NCBI GenBank assembly: GCA_003956705.1
Contig: QZCP01000090.1
Coordinates: 124,001-188,000 of the forward strand
DNA: 64,000 bases
DNA from: Brevipalpus yothersi
Lineage: Eukaryota; Arthropoda; Arachnida; Trombidiformes; Tenuipalpidae
Reading direction: 5' to 3'
The notes under the pieces were generated by a model. The model worked only from the letters and a program-made list of their open reading frames with translations. It had not been told where the DNA came from and made no database searches. The position numbers and the translations under genes are program-made. Below, piece after piece: positions 14,601 through 26,046 of this stretch. Every line of letters starts with the position of its first letter. Within the stretch, counting starts at the first letter, position 1.

Positions 14601-16330
14601 GACTTCAATTATGGACACAAGGCACACATTTTCATCGGTCCAGTGTTTTATCATCTCTTTGCTTCCTCTTGTCTGATGACTGTTGATTGTCTGACTTGAT
14701 TAATAATTTTTTTTTCTCCGTTAAACTTGAATTTTGGTTACTCCAACTTCAAGGGCGCATAATGAATCGATTTTTTTCTCAAAAATGATATATCTTGCTT
14801 TACCTACCTGATATGCCATCATAGGTCCACCATTCATCCCAATCACCAGAAATACAGACGATATCTAATTAAACAGAGGAAAAAAGAATCAGATGATTAA
14901 ACCATCTCTCAGAACTATATTGATATGGTTCTTTTCAATTGAGATTCTTCCTCCTCTCTCGAAAATGCAAAGTTCATACGCAACAAGATCGATACACATT
15001 TGATAGCGAAAAAGAAAATTCATTCGAAATAATACTATTTTCTGCTAATCTTCTTCAACAGATTCTTGTATTGAAAATATCTGTTCTCTCTTGTGTACTT
15101 TGGCAATAATAAAGCACGTATTCTTTGTATTTGTGCTCGTATTTTCTTTTCGGAGAAAATGATGTGAAAGAGCAAAAGTTTTGTGTGGGTATGAAAGTGA
15201 GGTCACAAGAAAAGGACAATTGTATTTCCATTGAATCGTAAGTTATGGAAGCAACAACTGTTAGTAGCAGGACTTTTGTGACACACACACACAGGAGAGA
15301 CACTTGAAATCTGAAATCTGAAAAGTTACGGTAAATAATTCAGTTGATCCTGTTCTTCTCTCTCATGAATGTAACATCAGTTTGAAGTGGTTGTTTCACG
15401 CTCAAAGGACGATGTCATAACAATAATGGCTTCTCTCTCTCTACCAAGACACTTGGACAGCCTTATTGGTCAACCGTCACCTTTCTTGACCAAAGTCAAA
15501 TTGATTGCCTAATTTTTCAGCCATTAACGTCGTGAAGATTCTTTTTCTTATCAATGTTGAATGGAGTTCAGCATTGACAATTGCTAGTTTTTCGCATCTC
15601 CTGGGAGAAAAAGTTACATAGGAGAGGAAAAAAATTCAACAAAAAGCAACTCCAACGATAACATTTTATCGATCACCTAAATTCACGTTAATTTATTAGC
15701 AACATCATCAATAAATATATTCAAACCATTCTCCAATTCTCTATCTTTTCCCTATCAAATCTTGGTGATAATGTTCACATCATCGATTCTCCAAGAAAGC
15801 TGTAGGAAGAGAGATAAACTTCGAAAATGAAGCAATCATAGAGCAGTTACATTGAGAGACGAAATTACCGAATGTTCAAAAATCTGAATGTCCTTTCGAG
15901 TCCGTAGTTTGATAGTTTGATTGTGTGCTCTCTTGAAATTGATGGTCAGAAATGATCTGTATTTCAAGTGCTGGCTCAGTAAAAAAAGATACTAGGTGAG
16001 TGTTCTTCTGGAGATTCAATTTGGAGGAAAAATAGAATGATTGTGGATGTATGTTTCTGTCCAACATGAAGTATCATCAAATAAATTGCCACTATTAATT
16101 GCGAAACAAGGGTCCAGTCTATTTGATAATAGGCCTGAGAAGAATACTCAATATTTGAAGAGAAATAGATAGATTTTACCCACAAGTTTTTCATTCATCC
16201 TCAGGAATCTGGGAATAAGTCAAGTAAACAATATCCGATGGTTACATTAGGTATAAGACAATGGGAATAAAGGAAGAGGAAGAAAAAGAAACATTATAGA
16301 GCATAGAACAGTTCTCAGATAGATGAGAAT

Positions 16331-16379
<49 letters not shown>

Positions 16380-18137
16380 TGGAAAGTAAAGATGCTCTTC
16401 ATTATTGACTTGCATGTAAGTACAAATAATCGAAGCATTCTGATCATATCCAAACTCAGCCTATTCTTGTAGATTAAATCAATTGTATATTGGGCGTTTG
16501 GAGGCAAAAGAAGTGGACCAGACACAGGTTGGAATGATATAACAGTAATTGCATTAGATGGATTGCCTACTTCATTTGCTCCTCTCTCTCTCTCATCCTC
16601 AACTACTCTTTCCTCTTCCACTCCATCACCATTTCAATTGGCTTTAACAATAGAGCCCATCTTTTTGGGGTCTCTCTCTCTCTATCTTTCTTTCTTCGAA
16701 CAAAATTCAAGATCACCCGAAAGGCCTCTTTATTGATCGGCCTGCGAACGGCTTGGCCTCTTTGTTGATTGATCAATAGCCGTAAATAGGATGGCTGATC
16801 AAGATGATCAGGAAAGGAACAATTGAGGCGAGGAAAAGAAGAGGAAGAAATTATGGGTGAGAATGAGAATATTATCTTATTCGGATATTTTTGCTCATAA
16901 ATAAGCCCACATAGAAAAACATACTGATACATTCTTTCCTTTTCTCTCTCTCTTCCCTGCAGTATGTATCAAACAAGTACAGGGCAGGGAATTGAATAGA
17001 TCGATTTTTCTCGATGATGAAAGCTGCATATTCCCTATCTAGTGAAAAATAGGCTCATTGGGTTCCAATCTGTCCACTACTCTTGAATGAAATATTGGAT
17101 CAAGTGAATTAATAATGAACCTAATTATTCAAACGACAATGATTACTGACATTAGGTCATTGTTTCTGATTATAACCATTGGAGACTAGGTGCATAGCCG
17201 TTATATCAACATTTTTCATGCGACATTCTTATTTGAGAAAATAACTCATGCTTTCTCTCACTCTCTCTCCCTTTTTCTCATATTTCGAAGAATACTTTGT
17301 TATCTTGAGAGAAAATTTTCAATCTCTATTCCTCGAACTCGAAGTATTCTCCAAAAAAGTTCTATAGTGCTTCTAATGCATCGAAGGCTCCTATAGTGAG
17401 CGAATAGTCGACAGAACTAGGGTTAGATGAGTCTAACTCTGGAGATAGAGAGAAGATTCGAGGTGAGAAAAGACTTCTAATTTGATTGAAGTAGAAACTT
17501 CATTGGATTGACTAGCTTGGATTTACGGTTTGATTTGATAGGAGATCACAGATTGACTGAGAGCAGCTCAACAGATACCATCTAAGCCTTGCCGACATTC
17601 GTATTGTGAGTTCATGAGTTTGTTTGTGTGTATGTGACGGATTGAGTTTCCCTAGAACACTAGCCTGAAGGTTCCTTCTCAAAACACAAAAAGTAAAAGC
17701 TAGGAGAAATCTTCTGATCTGTGAAGAGAATGGTCTGAAAGTTCATTCAGATATTCGATTAAAATGATCGATGCAGAGAAAACAGTTTCTCAAGTCATTC
17801 AAGCCTAAAAATTGTGGAAATTATTCTAAACCAGCAGTAAAAACTTCTTTTTTTCTCATTTAACCATTTGTGAACCTTAAGTTTCGACACCTTTATCATG
17901 TTATCTTGATTTGATGGAATTTGAGGGCAAAAAATTTGCTTTACATAATTCTTATTAAAAAGAGTGAAGGTTATATCAATTAAAGCATCATGCAAATTAG
18001 CGTGACATCCACCATCAACTAAGAAGATTATGAACAAATTAATTTGTCATTGAAAACAGTGACAAGAAAATTTGATTATAAAACTTACCCTTCAATAGAG
18101 ATAATATCAAACATAGAGATAAAAACTTTGCATCCAT
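8606..18137 (-). CDS. Carbonic-anhydrase-related protein, CA10/CA11 (CARP X/XI) type, secreted
   Basis: Nine exons join in phase: 18089-18137, 14808-14864, 13183-13319, 11834-12073, 11639-11734, 10720-10786, 9816-9970, 9595-9726 and 8614-8656, about 300 residues. The first exon encodes a signal peptide (MDAKFLSLCLILSLLK). Family landmarks are DWDEWWTYDG, GKRQSPIDVNP, NISGGPLSYSYHFDS, HGSEHYIGG, NITEASR, YEGSMSVPACFETVTWIVMN, NHRVIRTNIDF and EECPTLKRN. CA10-type proteins are secreted or synaptic non-enzymatic ligands (neurexin partners in vertebrates). Here the His64 (NNGH), His94 and His96 (LHIHFG) equivalents are kept, while the third zinc ligand His119 is Gln (IQLIGFN) and Thr199 is Ser. 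The last exon either reads through its GTGAGT to a stop at 8606-8608 or is spliced to an exon I did not find. The RING-CH gene lies in the intron between 13319 and 14808. Confidence 0.9.
13755..14375 (+). CDS. RING-CH (MARCH-type) membrane E3 ubiquitin ligase, intronless, nested
   Basis: The 206-residue open frame has a full RING-CH pattern: C32-x2-C35, C47-x-C49, H57-x2-C60, C74-x2-C77 (CKFC, CNCEAPRNAAHIEC, CLEC). The C-x7-H-x2-C spacing is that of MARCH-family E3 ligases, which ubiquitinate membrane proteins. Two hydrophobic segments follow at about 102-124 and 142-164, with a short polar C-terminal tail, matching the two-TM MARCH topology. The gene has no intron and lies on the strand opposite to the carbonic-anhydrase-related gene, inside its third-exon/second-exon intron. 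A retrocopy origin is possible. The start at 13755 fits a short N-terminal tail; no closer subfamily can be assigned from sequence alone. Confidence 0.85.
   Translation: MDHVHGLSENFQRYEPETEQLHEEPLQIAAHCKFCRGADRQNLYRVCNCEAPRNAAHIECLITAIKERRVPRFCLECGRIYRGVSVTFERPSSCRYLKEGKPLLNALIITVWYMLFVCLTGMLCMSTNFWQIYISMFYYLHDFSFIILISTFLFIMASFLMIYLDFQRWRDEHSVIKVKATFGLSNSNPAIQMNTIRSANQLNPQS
14865..18088. other. First intron of the carbonic-anhydrase-related gene, about 3.2 kb
   Basis: The intron is bounded by donor GGTAAGT next to 18089 and acceptor AATTAG next to 14864. It holds a (GA)n microsatellite and several short open frames without domains. A frame on the minus strand ending at 15055 starts with a hydrophobic stretch, but it does not splice into anything I can support. 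Confidence 0.7.
16331..16376. repeat. (GA)n microsatellite
   Basis: About 46 bp of uninterrupted AG dinucleotide repeat. Confidence 0.95.
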
Positions 18138-18637
18138 GACCACAAACACTTTGAAGCAATTACAAATCTAATATCAACACAATCTTACAGTATGTCCACT
18201 GCTAATGATGACACTTCACTCAAACCGAAATTTGGACTAAAAGTTTCTCCGATTTTCTAGAAGCAAAAATTTTCCATCAAAAACTTTGCAAAGCTATTTT
18301 TCGAGGCAATACTCATAAAACACAGTACAGAGGCCAGTGAGCGGAATGATTCACTTTCTCAAGTCATTCTCAATTGATAGCCAACAATTGTGAGTATTTT
18401 GCGCTTCCATTCAACTGGAGAATGATTAATACCAGCCAAAGTCGTCGCCAGCCACTGTTTCTATTTTCCTTTGCTCAACATTTCACCCAATTCAATAGGG
18501 GCAACAAAACAAACGAACAATGAGAACATCATCAACACACACACTGACTTGAACTTGCTTTATTCTTTCGAATCACTTTCGAAAAAGGCCAAATATTTCG
18601 ACTCCATCAGCCCGCGCTCGCTTGGCTCACCCATCTC

Positions 18638-18640
<3 letters not shown>

Positions 18641-18689
<49 letters not shown>
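18641..18689. repeat. (CT)n microsatellite
   Basis: About 48 bp of CT repeat in the divergent intergenic region between the carbonic-anhydrase-related gene (-) and the small secreted gene (+). Confidence 0.95.
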
Positions 18690-18691
<2 letters not shown>

Positions 18692-19052
18692 ATGAGCCTT
18701 AAGCATATTTCTCATGCGCTCTCTATTCTATTCTGTTCCATAATCATGCTCCCATGAAGTTGTGGATGATAAAGTTCTCAAGAAAAGGTATCGAAAGAGA
18801 GAAAGGATGAAGCCCACAATTTGATCATGCCATGTTTGGATCCATTGAAATTTAGCTTGATTCGCTAATAGATGCTAAATGATTAAGCCATAAGCAAAAG
18901 ATCAGCAGAGGGTCCTTGAAAGGATAAGTCACAAATGACCTTGCTTTCATATTGGTCATCGATGGTGATGGGGAGAAAGAGAGTTTTACGCATCCAAAAA
19001 TTTTCATTTGATGAGAAGCCAGCAACTCACAGAGGTCCTGAAGTTTTCGAAT

Positions 19053-19060
19053 TATAAATA
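19053..19060 (+). promoter_or_regulatory. Candidate TATA box for the small secreted gene
   Basis: TATAAATA lies about 145 bp upstream of the ATG at 19204. A transcription start about 30 bp downstream would leave a 5' UTR of about 120 bases. This rests on motif and position only, and the surrounding DNA is AT-rich. Confidence 0.35.
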
Positions 19061-19203
19061 AATAAGTATTTATTGGTCAAGTTTTTATGTTCTTCTTAAG
19101 TTCCTAGCCAAACGTTATTTGTTGGTCCACTAAAGCGTATTTCAGAACTCTTTTTATCATTTCATTTCATTTGTTATTCTTCTGAACATCATCATCTCTC
19201 AAA

Positions 19204-19527
19204 ATGAGACTCTCTTCCCATCACATCAATCTGCTTCTAGTACTGGTGGTACCAATAGTGATCTGTAAGCCAATCGTTAAAGAAGAGCTCAAAGATGAAT
19301 CGTTCGGCATGCCAAGTCATGTTCCAGAGTTCAAGCCGATTGATAATTTTCGCCTCTTGATTGGACGTCTCATGGATCCCACCATTAAGGATAAGCCGCA
19401 AAGTTACTGGTTCAATCGCACGATCATGTGGGGAAGCAAAAGTCTAAGAATGTTGGATCAACTGGCAGTGAAGCATCCTTGGACCCTTGGTATTCCATTG
19501 AATCTCATATTGAAGTATTTCTCATAG
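19204..19527 (+). CDS. Small secreted protein, unknown function, single exon
   Basis: The 107-residue frame starts with a strong signal peptide (MRLSSHHINLLLVLVVPIVI, cleavage probably after the Cys that follows). The mature part of about 85 residues is basic and moderately hydrophobic, with one N-glycosylation site (NRT in WFNRTIMWGSKS) and a hydrophobic C-terminal end (PWTLGIPLNLILKYFS). There is no paired cysteine framework. A TATA-like element upstream and AATAAA at 19581, 54 bases after the stop, make it look like a compact complete transcription unit. I recognise no family; a secreted effector or hormone-like role would be a guess. Confidence 0.6.
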   Translation: MRLSSHHINLLLVLVVPIVICKPIVKEELKDESFGMPSHVPEFKPIDNFRLLIGRLMDPTIKDKPQSYWFNRTIMWGSKSLRMLDQLAVKHPWTLGIPLNLILKYFS

Positions 19528-19580
19528 AATTTGTATGCACGTTTCTGAGGTCTCTGAATCATCTGAAATGAAAGGTTTGA

Positions 19581-19586
19581 AATAAA
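19581..19586 (+). terminator. Candidate polyadenylation signal (AATAAA)
   Basis: AATAAA about 54 bases after the stop of the small secreted gene on the same strand. Confidence 0.45.
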
Positions 19587-20258
19587 CGTTGGAATACCTG
19601 AGCTCACTAGGTTTAATTTTAAGCCCTTGTTATCAAGCTTTATGTGATTCAAAGCATATGTTATCAAGTGATTTTAAATTATCCGAATTGCATTAAATAT
19701 GAACGAGGGCTAATATTAGAGAGAGAAGTTTTTTCTTAGGTGGGATGAATTGCACATCAAAATCGTTCTTTTTTAACAATGAACAGCTTTTTTCGTAGTC
19801 ACACAAATGAGTACTTTTACTAATGGACACTCAACAACAGCTCAGCTTTTAGAGAAAGAAGGGAAGAATTTCTCAGTGCCTAAAGAGAGGGAGAGTTTTA
19901 AATATGAAAAGATTTGGAGATCAAAGAAGATATGAGGTCTATGGACCAGCGACCATTGATAAATTACTCGAAAAGTGATATTCCCAGACGATATTCGTTG
20001 AGTCATATAATAATTGGATGAATCAGCTGTCAACTCATCGAAATTTTGTCAGTGGAATCTATCGAGTATACTAGATGATGTGATGGATTTGTATCAAATG
20101 AGAATAGAGTTAAACAAGAGTTATGGGGGAGAAGATATGGAGGAAACAAATTTCCCAATGCTCTATCATATAATTGTCAATCCAAATAGTTAGTTGTGAT
20201 CTTTAGCTTGTTCTTTTTGCAGATCAGAGCATGAAGATCTTATGTGCACATTTAGGGA

Positions 20259-22527
20259 TCATTGCAATCGACCCTGTCGTAGATTATATCTTTTATCCCT
20301 ACCATTTAAAGACGCTTTGCTCCCACGATCACTCCCTCTATGACTGGCCCATGAAGAGGGCTGTGATGATATTGTTAGTATGTTGATTCTCAGATAACCA
20401 GCGATTTGTTTACAGACAACCACAGAATAATGTAACAGGTCGAACACGGTACATATCTGAGAAGGATAGACGTGTTAAAGTGAAATAATTTCAGGTGAAT
20501 CATAAGTCTCACTTACCAAAGCAAGCCATAGAACAAAATGTTCAGGCAAAAAGTTATTAAAATATTGATTCAAAAATAACATTGCAGGTCCTATCAAGAC
20601 GCTGTCAGAATAGGCCATTTCGCTTTTGGTCATATGTGAAACCTAAAAATTGACAGAAATTGTCGATTCATCAATTGATTAATCAAGAGGCGAAAGGATT
20701 GATGATACTTACTACTAGTCTATTGGTTACTTTGGCCATTACTAAACCAAAAGTAATCAAATAGAGGCATGGATGCTCTTCAAACAGATGGGGTGATTTT
20801 TGATAAATTACAAGAGCTGGAACTAGTACAGTCGCGAGAGGTATACATGGTGATAGTACGCTGGTACCCTAGAAATGGAAGAATCAAGATGATAATTCAT
20901 TTTTGTAGATCAATCAATATTTTTGAGCTCTAGGAGAGAACTTACCGCTACTGTTGAACCATTTTTACCCACTCCACCAGCTAATATAACGGCTAAATTT
21001 TGAAAAATGAAGACTATATGTGCGATGGCAGTTGAGAAGGTGAAAACTATCTTCAATTCAACATTTAAGCCGGGTAGCTGAAAAAAATAAGAAAGTTTGA
21101 GTATCAGAAAAATAATGAATCAAGAAGTTTTGAATGGATAAGTTATTGTTAGTGCACGATCTACTCTTCAAAATCATAGAGAGAATTTTAGATTTCCAAA
21201 ATCTAAGAATATGAACAGAGTCTGGAAAGGAAACACAGAATTGTTCCTCTAAATTTCAGAGCAGTCAAGTCTTTCGAGGATCTTTGAGCTTGAACTTTCT
21301 ATCGCAACTTGATTACAGGTAGAATTCATGAAACATAGGAATGAGCACCAATAATGCTTGATTTTTCGAATCACCTGACAAATTTAGTAGCATGTTAATA
21401 TGATGCTAATACGAGCTTGATGGAGCTTTTAAATGGAGATGAAGAATTTTTCTGATGTTAGAATTTGCAGTGCTTCATACCAGGATGAACAATCAATTTA
21501 GATTTTGAAAACAGGAAACAATACGCTCAATGGTGCATCTAATCACATCATGTGAGAGACCTTATAAGAGACTCAACTTCTCAAAGATGGAAAATGGTTG
21601 GCAAAAAGAGTATCACATCAAGAGCAAATACTAGATTGGCTGAATAAGCATTTCTCTTGATTGTTACAAAGCTAGGTACCGATCGGCATGATTGGCAGTT
21701 AGAAGATGGCACACTATAAATCAAAATATTGCTGGAAATTACCTTATAAGACCAGATTTCTTGACCTGCGAGTGTGGTAATAAGACTAAAAAACATAACG
21801 ATAAATTGCACCTCAGTGACATCAAATCGACCAAATCGTAGAAGAGATGATACGTAAGTTTGCCAGTGAGCTATATAAAACAAAGCAACCGCCATCATGA
21901 CGAAATAGAATATCCAACCAGGGTAGTGGCCAAGTTGAATGATTAAACATGTCGCCAAAGAGACGAATAAAGTTGAAACTGAATCACAGCCATGATCAAA
22001 TAGTTCTCCCAGTGGTGAACTTGTACCAGTACGACGGGCTTGTTTACCATCAGTAGCATCTAAAGTTTGATAAATGAAAAGCCCGAAACCGAAAAATAGT
22101 AGAGCCCAACCAGGTATCTGTAAAAGAGATCAGGAAAACATGAGAATCATTTATCATAATGTCACACAAACACACACAATGACAGCAATTGTGAATAACT
22201 GGCATGGTCAAATTCTATGAAAGTGATGGCCATGGACAATCCAATGAGGATCATTCACTTGATTTGGATTGATTTTCAATTATTACTTACAGGTTGCTTG
22301 GCATCAGGTGAATAGAGAACGAGTATAATCGTGGTAAAAACATTCACACACAGACCAGTGAGTGTCATTAAATTGGGTGCCCAATACATTGGTAATTTAT
22401 TCACGAACCATGTCCAAAATTTTTGCATTATTGGATCTAATAGTGTTTCACCAGCAGATCGATACTTATGTTCGGTCAATTTTTGTAAATGCCTCTCACT
22501 GAGGACTTCACCGCCGAGAGTAAACAT
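20259..22527 (-). CDS. CEPT1: Choline/ethanolamine phosphotransferase (CEPT1/CHPT1 type)
   Basis: Six exons (22291-22527, 21743-22117, 20946-21077, 20713-20868, 20517-20642, 20259-20456), all phase 0, give about 407 residues, the usual family length. The second exon carries the CDP-alcohol phosphotransferase signature D-G-x2-A-R-x8-G-x3-D-x3-D, read as DGKQARRTGTSS followed by GELFDHGCD. The enzyme transfers phosphocholine or phosphoethanolamine from the CDP form to diacylglycerol, the last Kennedy-pathway step, in ER or Golgi membranes. The N-terminus (LTEHKYRSAGETLLDPIMQK) and the hydrophobic helices that follow fit the multi-pass family. The tail (SSWASHRGSDRGSKASLNGR) is basic and Ser/Gly-rich. 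Choline versus ethanolamine preference cannot be decided here; the selenoprotein EPT1 branch seems less likely, as no in-frame UGA is needed. Confidence 0.93.
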
Positions 22528-24099
22528 TTTACCGGTTCCTTATGTTCCCTGAATTGAATTGATTGTGGAATCAATTTTTACAATATATATATAGATATAT
22601 ATATGTATAAATAAATATAATCAACACAAATAAAGTTGGGCACAGTTAATCATTCAAGTAATCTGCATAAACACACAGAGAGAAAGAATGTCATGAAATG
22701 AAACAATTTCAAATATTGATGGGAACAAGTAATGATAATAATAATACACTAGGCGAAAAGCTTTCTTCTTCTCTTCCAAGTCAGACAATCATCACTGTTG
22801 ATTTGTCAATAAAGTCTTGTCGATAAGCTTGATTATGATTATTATTATGTTTTCTCCAAATTCACTATGGAACAAATGCACACAAATGACTATTCCATTA
22901 ATTGCATTAAGCGTGTTGATATAATACTCAATCTGGTGATCGTCTTACACTTCCTTTCTCTGTATCACTTTCTGTACCTCTCTCTTTCCCAATGTTTTTC
23001 ACTTTGATTTCTTTATCATTCAAATAATCACCACCCAAATGTCACACACGATGGACTCTCATGAAGAGAAGCTTGGTAACAGTATAAATATATATATGAA
23101 TCAATAATCTTTTTTCACATTAAATGAAAACAGTTTCCACATACACACAGTAATAATAACAACAGTTGCAGAAACAGATCGAGAGTCACAAAGCAGGCAC
23201 ACAAAATACTGAACACATCATCAGGACACAAGGTGAACAGTAGAGTACAGTAGAGATAAGGAATTAACTCTATTAACCCAAAGAGAGAGAGAGAGAGAGA
23301 GAGGGAGAACTCACAATTGGCTTGAATAATCAATACAATGGATGATCATTCCCAGGTAACAAGACAACATATACCGATCATACAATCATGCGGTCATCAA
23401 TGAATTGTAATAATTAATAACATCCAAAATGTGGAGATGAATAAAATCTTTCAATAATTTTTGAGATTTTTCCAACATACACACACACACACACACACAT
23501 TCGGAAGTGGAAACACATACACAAACACACAGAAAGGCAAGTCTTACAAGATCAACACGCTCACTATTTAGCACACCTTATCCTCAGCTCACTGATATGT
23601 GAAGAGAAGGAGTTTTGCTTCTCTCTCTTCTCTCTCTCTTCTCTTTCATCATCATTTGTGTTTTTCAAAAATATCATGTTTTTCGAATCATCACACTTGT
23701 AATTGATCATGTGAATCGAAATGGTAATTCATGTCAGAATAGAGTAAGATCGTGTGAGTGTTGTGAGTGAACTTTCTTTTTATTTATTTGTAAACTGATG
23801 ATGAATTTCGGGGAAAACTTTCAGAGACTTGAAAGGTGAAAAGATGAGTTGGATAGTATTTGGATGGCGGAACATTTTTTCTACGAAACAGGAGGAAGTA
23901 GATTTTAGAGCGGGAAATATTTCTGGTTTTCTGGGTTTCCGGTGGAAAAATTTTCCGGGTTAATAAAAAAAATATTTCAGGGTTTATTTTGAACTATTAT
24001 TCTATGATACCCAACGAATGTGAAGTTGATAGGATGGTGATATAGTCTAAACATGAAAATTTGTTCAAATCGATATGAATTTTGAGTGGGGGGAGAAAA
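22528..24099. other. Upstream region of the phosphotransferase gene, no supported gene
   Basis: AT-rich DNA with a short AT-repeat (about 22580-22620), a (GA)n tract near 23281-23304 and an (AC)n tract near 23478-23502. Non-coding leader exons of the phosphotransferase gene may lie here. I see no protein-coding signal. Confidence 0.5.
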
Positions 24100-24345
24100 A
24101 TCAATAAAGGAGGTACATATGTGTTATTTTTTCATTTTATAAGATGAATAATTCTACCAGATTCTGTGATTTATATTAACAGAGGCTTGTAGTTGACCAA
24201 ATGTGATCAGACGACCACTTTGACAACACACAATATACATGTATCTAGAGGGCTGTTGAACAGTCGGGAAATTGGGTTTTTGATTAAAATTGAATCGTAT
24301 GAAATTCCGTTGAATTGTATAACATGGTTTGTGGTCAAAAATCTC
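24100..24345 (+). repeat. Dispersed repeat, copy 1
   Basis: This stretch resembles about 54380-54600 in direct orientation (shared stretches around TTATTTTTTGATTT, GATGAATAATTCT, GATTTATATCAAC, and ATGTGACATGATTTGCGGTCAAAA). It resembles about 45880-46110 in inverted orientation. It ends exactly where the duplicated ABCH fragment begins, so it may mark a rearrangement breakpoint. Confidence 0.6.
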
Positions 24346-24349
24346 TCTA

Positions 24350-25232
24350 TGGAGAACGAACAAGATAAATTGATCCTTGTTCATGATCAAGATTTGGACA
24401 TGGCTCTGGAGGATGTAAAAGTTGGTAAGATTGCTGGTGTTGTTCATATTGGTGACGAGTTTGCTAAACATTATGAATCACGAGTCACCACACATTGAAC
24501 TGATTATCAAGAGGCTTCTGCACGGAAAACTATGATCAAATTTTATGGAGATGCAAGCAAATTGTTCGTATTCTGAGTATTTGACACTTACCTTCTTGAT
24601 GCCTATACAAAATACCGGTACTTCGAGGCTTCGAGAATCAATCTAGGAATGAAGAATGGATCCTTTTTCCCATTCATAATATGAGGGTCCAGTGATTGCA
24701 CAGAAGAAGAATGAAATTCACGACAAAAACTCGATGTTAAAATTCAACTAGAAGTTAATCCATCGGTTGTTCGTTCACAGTTTCTTAACAAAAGTTTGAG
24801 CTCAATTACCAGTGAAATGAGGAAGCGTGATAGAAACTCAGAAAATTTGACAAATGATGATATTTGTCCACAGAATATTTAATTTTCTCTCGTGTAACAA
24901 TTCCAAACAAAGGTGAATTGACATTATTCGGCAAGAATATTGGTGAAAAATGTGTTGGTATTCCAGGACCTAATTTTGGCTATATGCCTCAAGATGAGGC
25001 TCTTCCTAGTGATCTTAATGTTTGACAGAGTCTATTTTTCTTCGGTTTACTGTACAAAATGACCATCAAAGACATTCGAACTAAAATACCGTTATTATTG
25101 GAACAAGTTGGTCTGTCAGAATGTCGTCACAGATATTTGAATCAATTAAGTGGTGGTATGAGACGTTGAGTTTCATTAGCAATCGCTCTACTCTATTCTC
25201 CACCATTAATGATTTTGGATGAGCCAACAGAC
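24350..25232 (+). pseudogene. ABCH transporter remnants (extracellular segment, then ATPase domain)
   Basis: At 24354-24500 the frame reads NEQDKLILVHDQDLDMALED and GKIAGVVHIGDEF, the soluble segment that follows the first membrane helix in arthropod ABCH half-transporters. It is cut by a TGA where unit B has TGG. At about 24907-25232 comes the nucleotide-binding domain: GVPGP-like IPGPNFGYMPQDEALP, the LSGGMR signature, and a Walker B ending in LDEPT. It has TGA stops in place of Arg at two positions (after LNV and in the residues after SGGMR). The two pieces are in the wrong order for one protein and the ATPase stops abruptly at the carotenoid oxygenase fragment. It is not a working transporter. 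Confidence 0.82.
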
Positions 25233-26046
25233 GGATGCAATGTGCAAATAGACGAAGGGTTCACTGTAATATTTTGTAGGGATTATCCTGCCAGATCTCT
25301 TCTCTACAACCACGAAACGATTCTGAATATATTTTGGTTAGAGTTAAACGCGAATTATTAGCGTAGAGAGATAATACTTTGATTTTAGGTGGACAACAAC
25401 GATAATTACTGTCTCATTCAGAATTTCAAGAACATTTCTAAGCCGAAAGAAAGAAAAAACTTACCTTGAATTTTGGCTTCCAGCGCATTGCGGAGGCAAA
25501 CGTTTTGCCAGACACATAATTTTTGACCAAGGTGGGCAAAGCAATACACAGAGCTTGTTCAACAAAAATGATGTAATCTTTAGTCATTGAGAAACTGTGA
25601 TAGTAGCTTGGACTTAGAGGATGTCGGACGGGAACAGAACAAACTACTGACACTTCCATCAGTCCAGTAGAAGAAGATTTTGGTACTGTTTTAATGATCT
25701 TGTACGAACCTTTACCAGAAAAATTGCTGCCCATATTGTAGATAACACCATCGTTCTCAATGTGTGGATGGGCAGAATATGTGTTCACCACAACATAGTT
25801 GGTTATATCCAATCTTTTGATGGAATTCAAATTTTTTGGATCTATCTCCCATATTCGTGGAGATTCAGTGGAAGCATACACTTTATCACCAATAGGATAA
25901 ATGCTCACAGTAGCATTATCACTCAATTTTCCCATTGAAAAGTAAGACATGTATCGCTTAAATAGACTCCTACATGGACCTGGTAAAGCTCGAGTCCCAA
26001 ATTCTGATATCACAACCCTTTTGGCACTCATATTACGAAGGTAAGC
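25233..26046 (-). pseudogene. Carotenoid oxygenase (BCO/NinaB family) fragment, two exons
   Basis: Exon 25465-26046 (194 codons) begins with AYLRNMSAKRVVISEFGTRA and contains AHPHIENDGVIYNMG and YYHSFSMTKDYIIFVEQ, then ends in RWKPKFK before a GTAAGT donor. Across a 142-bp intron it joins in phase to 25233-25322 (NRFVVVEKRSGRIIPTKYYS, then EPFVYLH), which is the expected next family segment. Carotenoid-cleaving dioxygenases bind iron with four His; three equivalents (AHPH, YYHS, FVYLH) are visible. About 150 N-terminal and 190 C-terminal residues are missing and I found no flanking exons. The left edge abuts the ABCH fragment. The 224 codons themselves are open, so the break looks recent or the fragment is a relocated piece. 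Confidence 0.85.

Noticed and set aside
15055..15303. Signal-peptide-like frame on the minus strand as a possible first exon of the carbonic-anhydrase-related gene
   Set aside because: No suitable donor in the right phase; exon 18089-18137 gives a better signal peptide and exact phase 1 joining.
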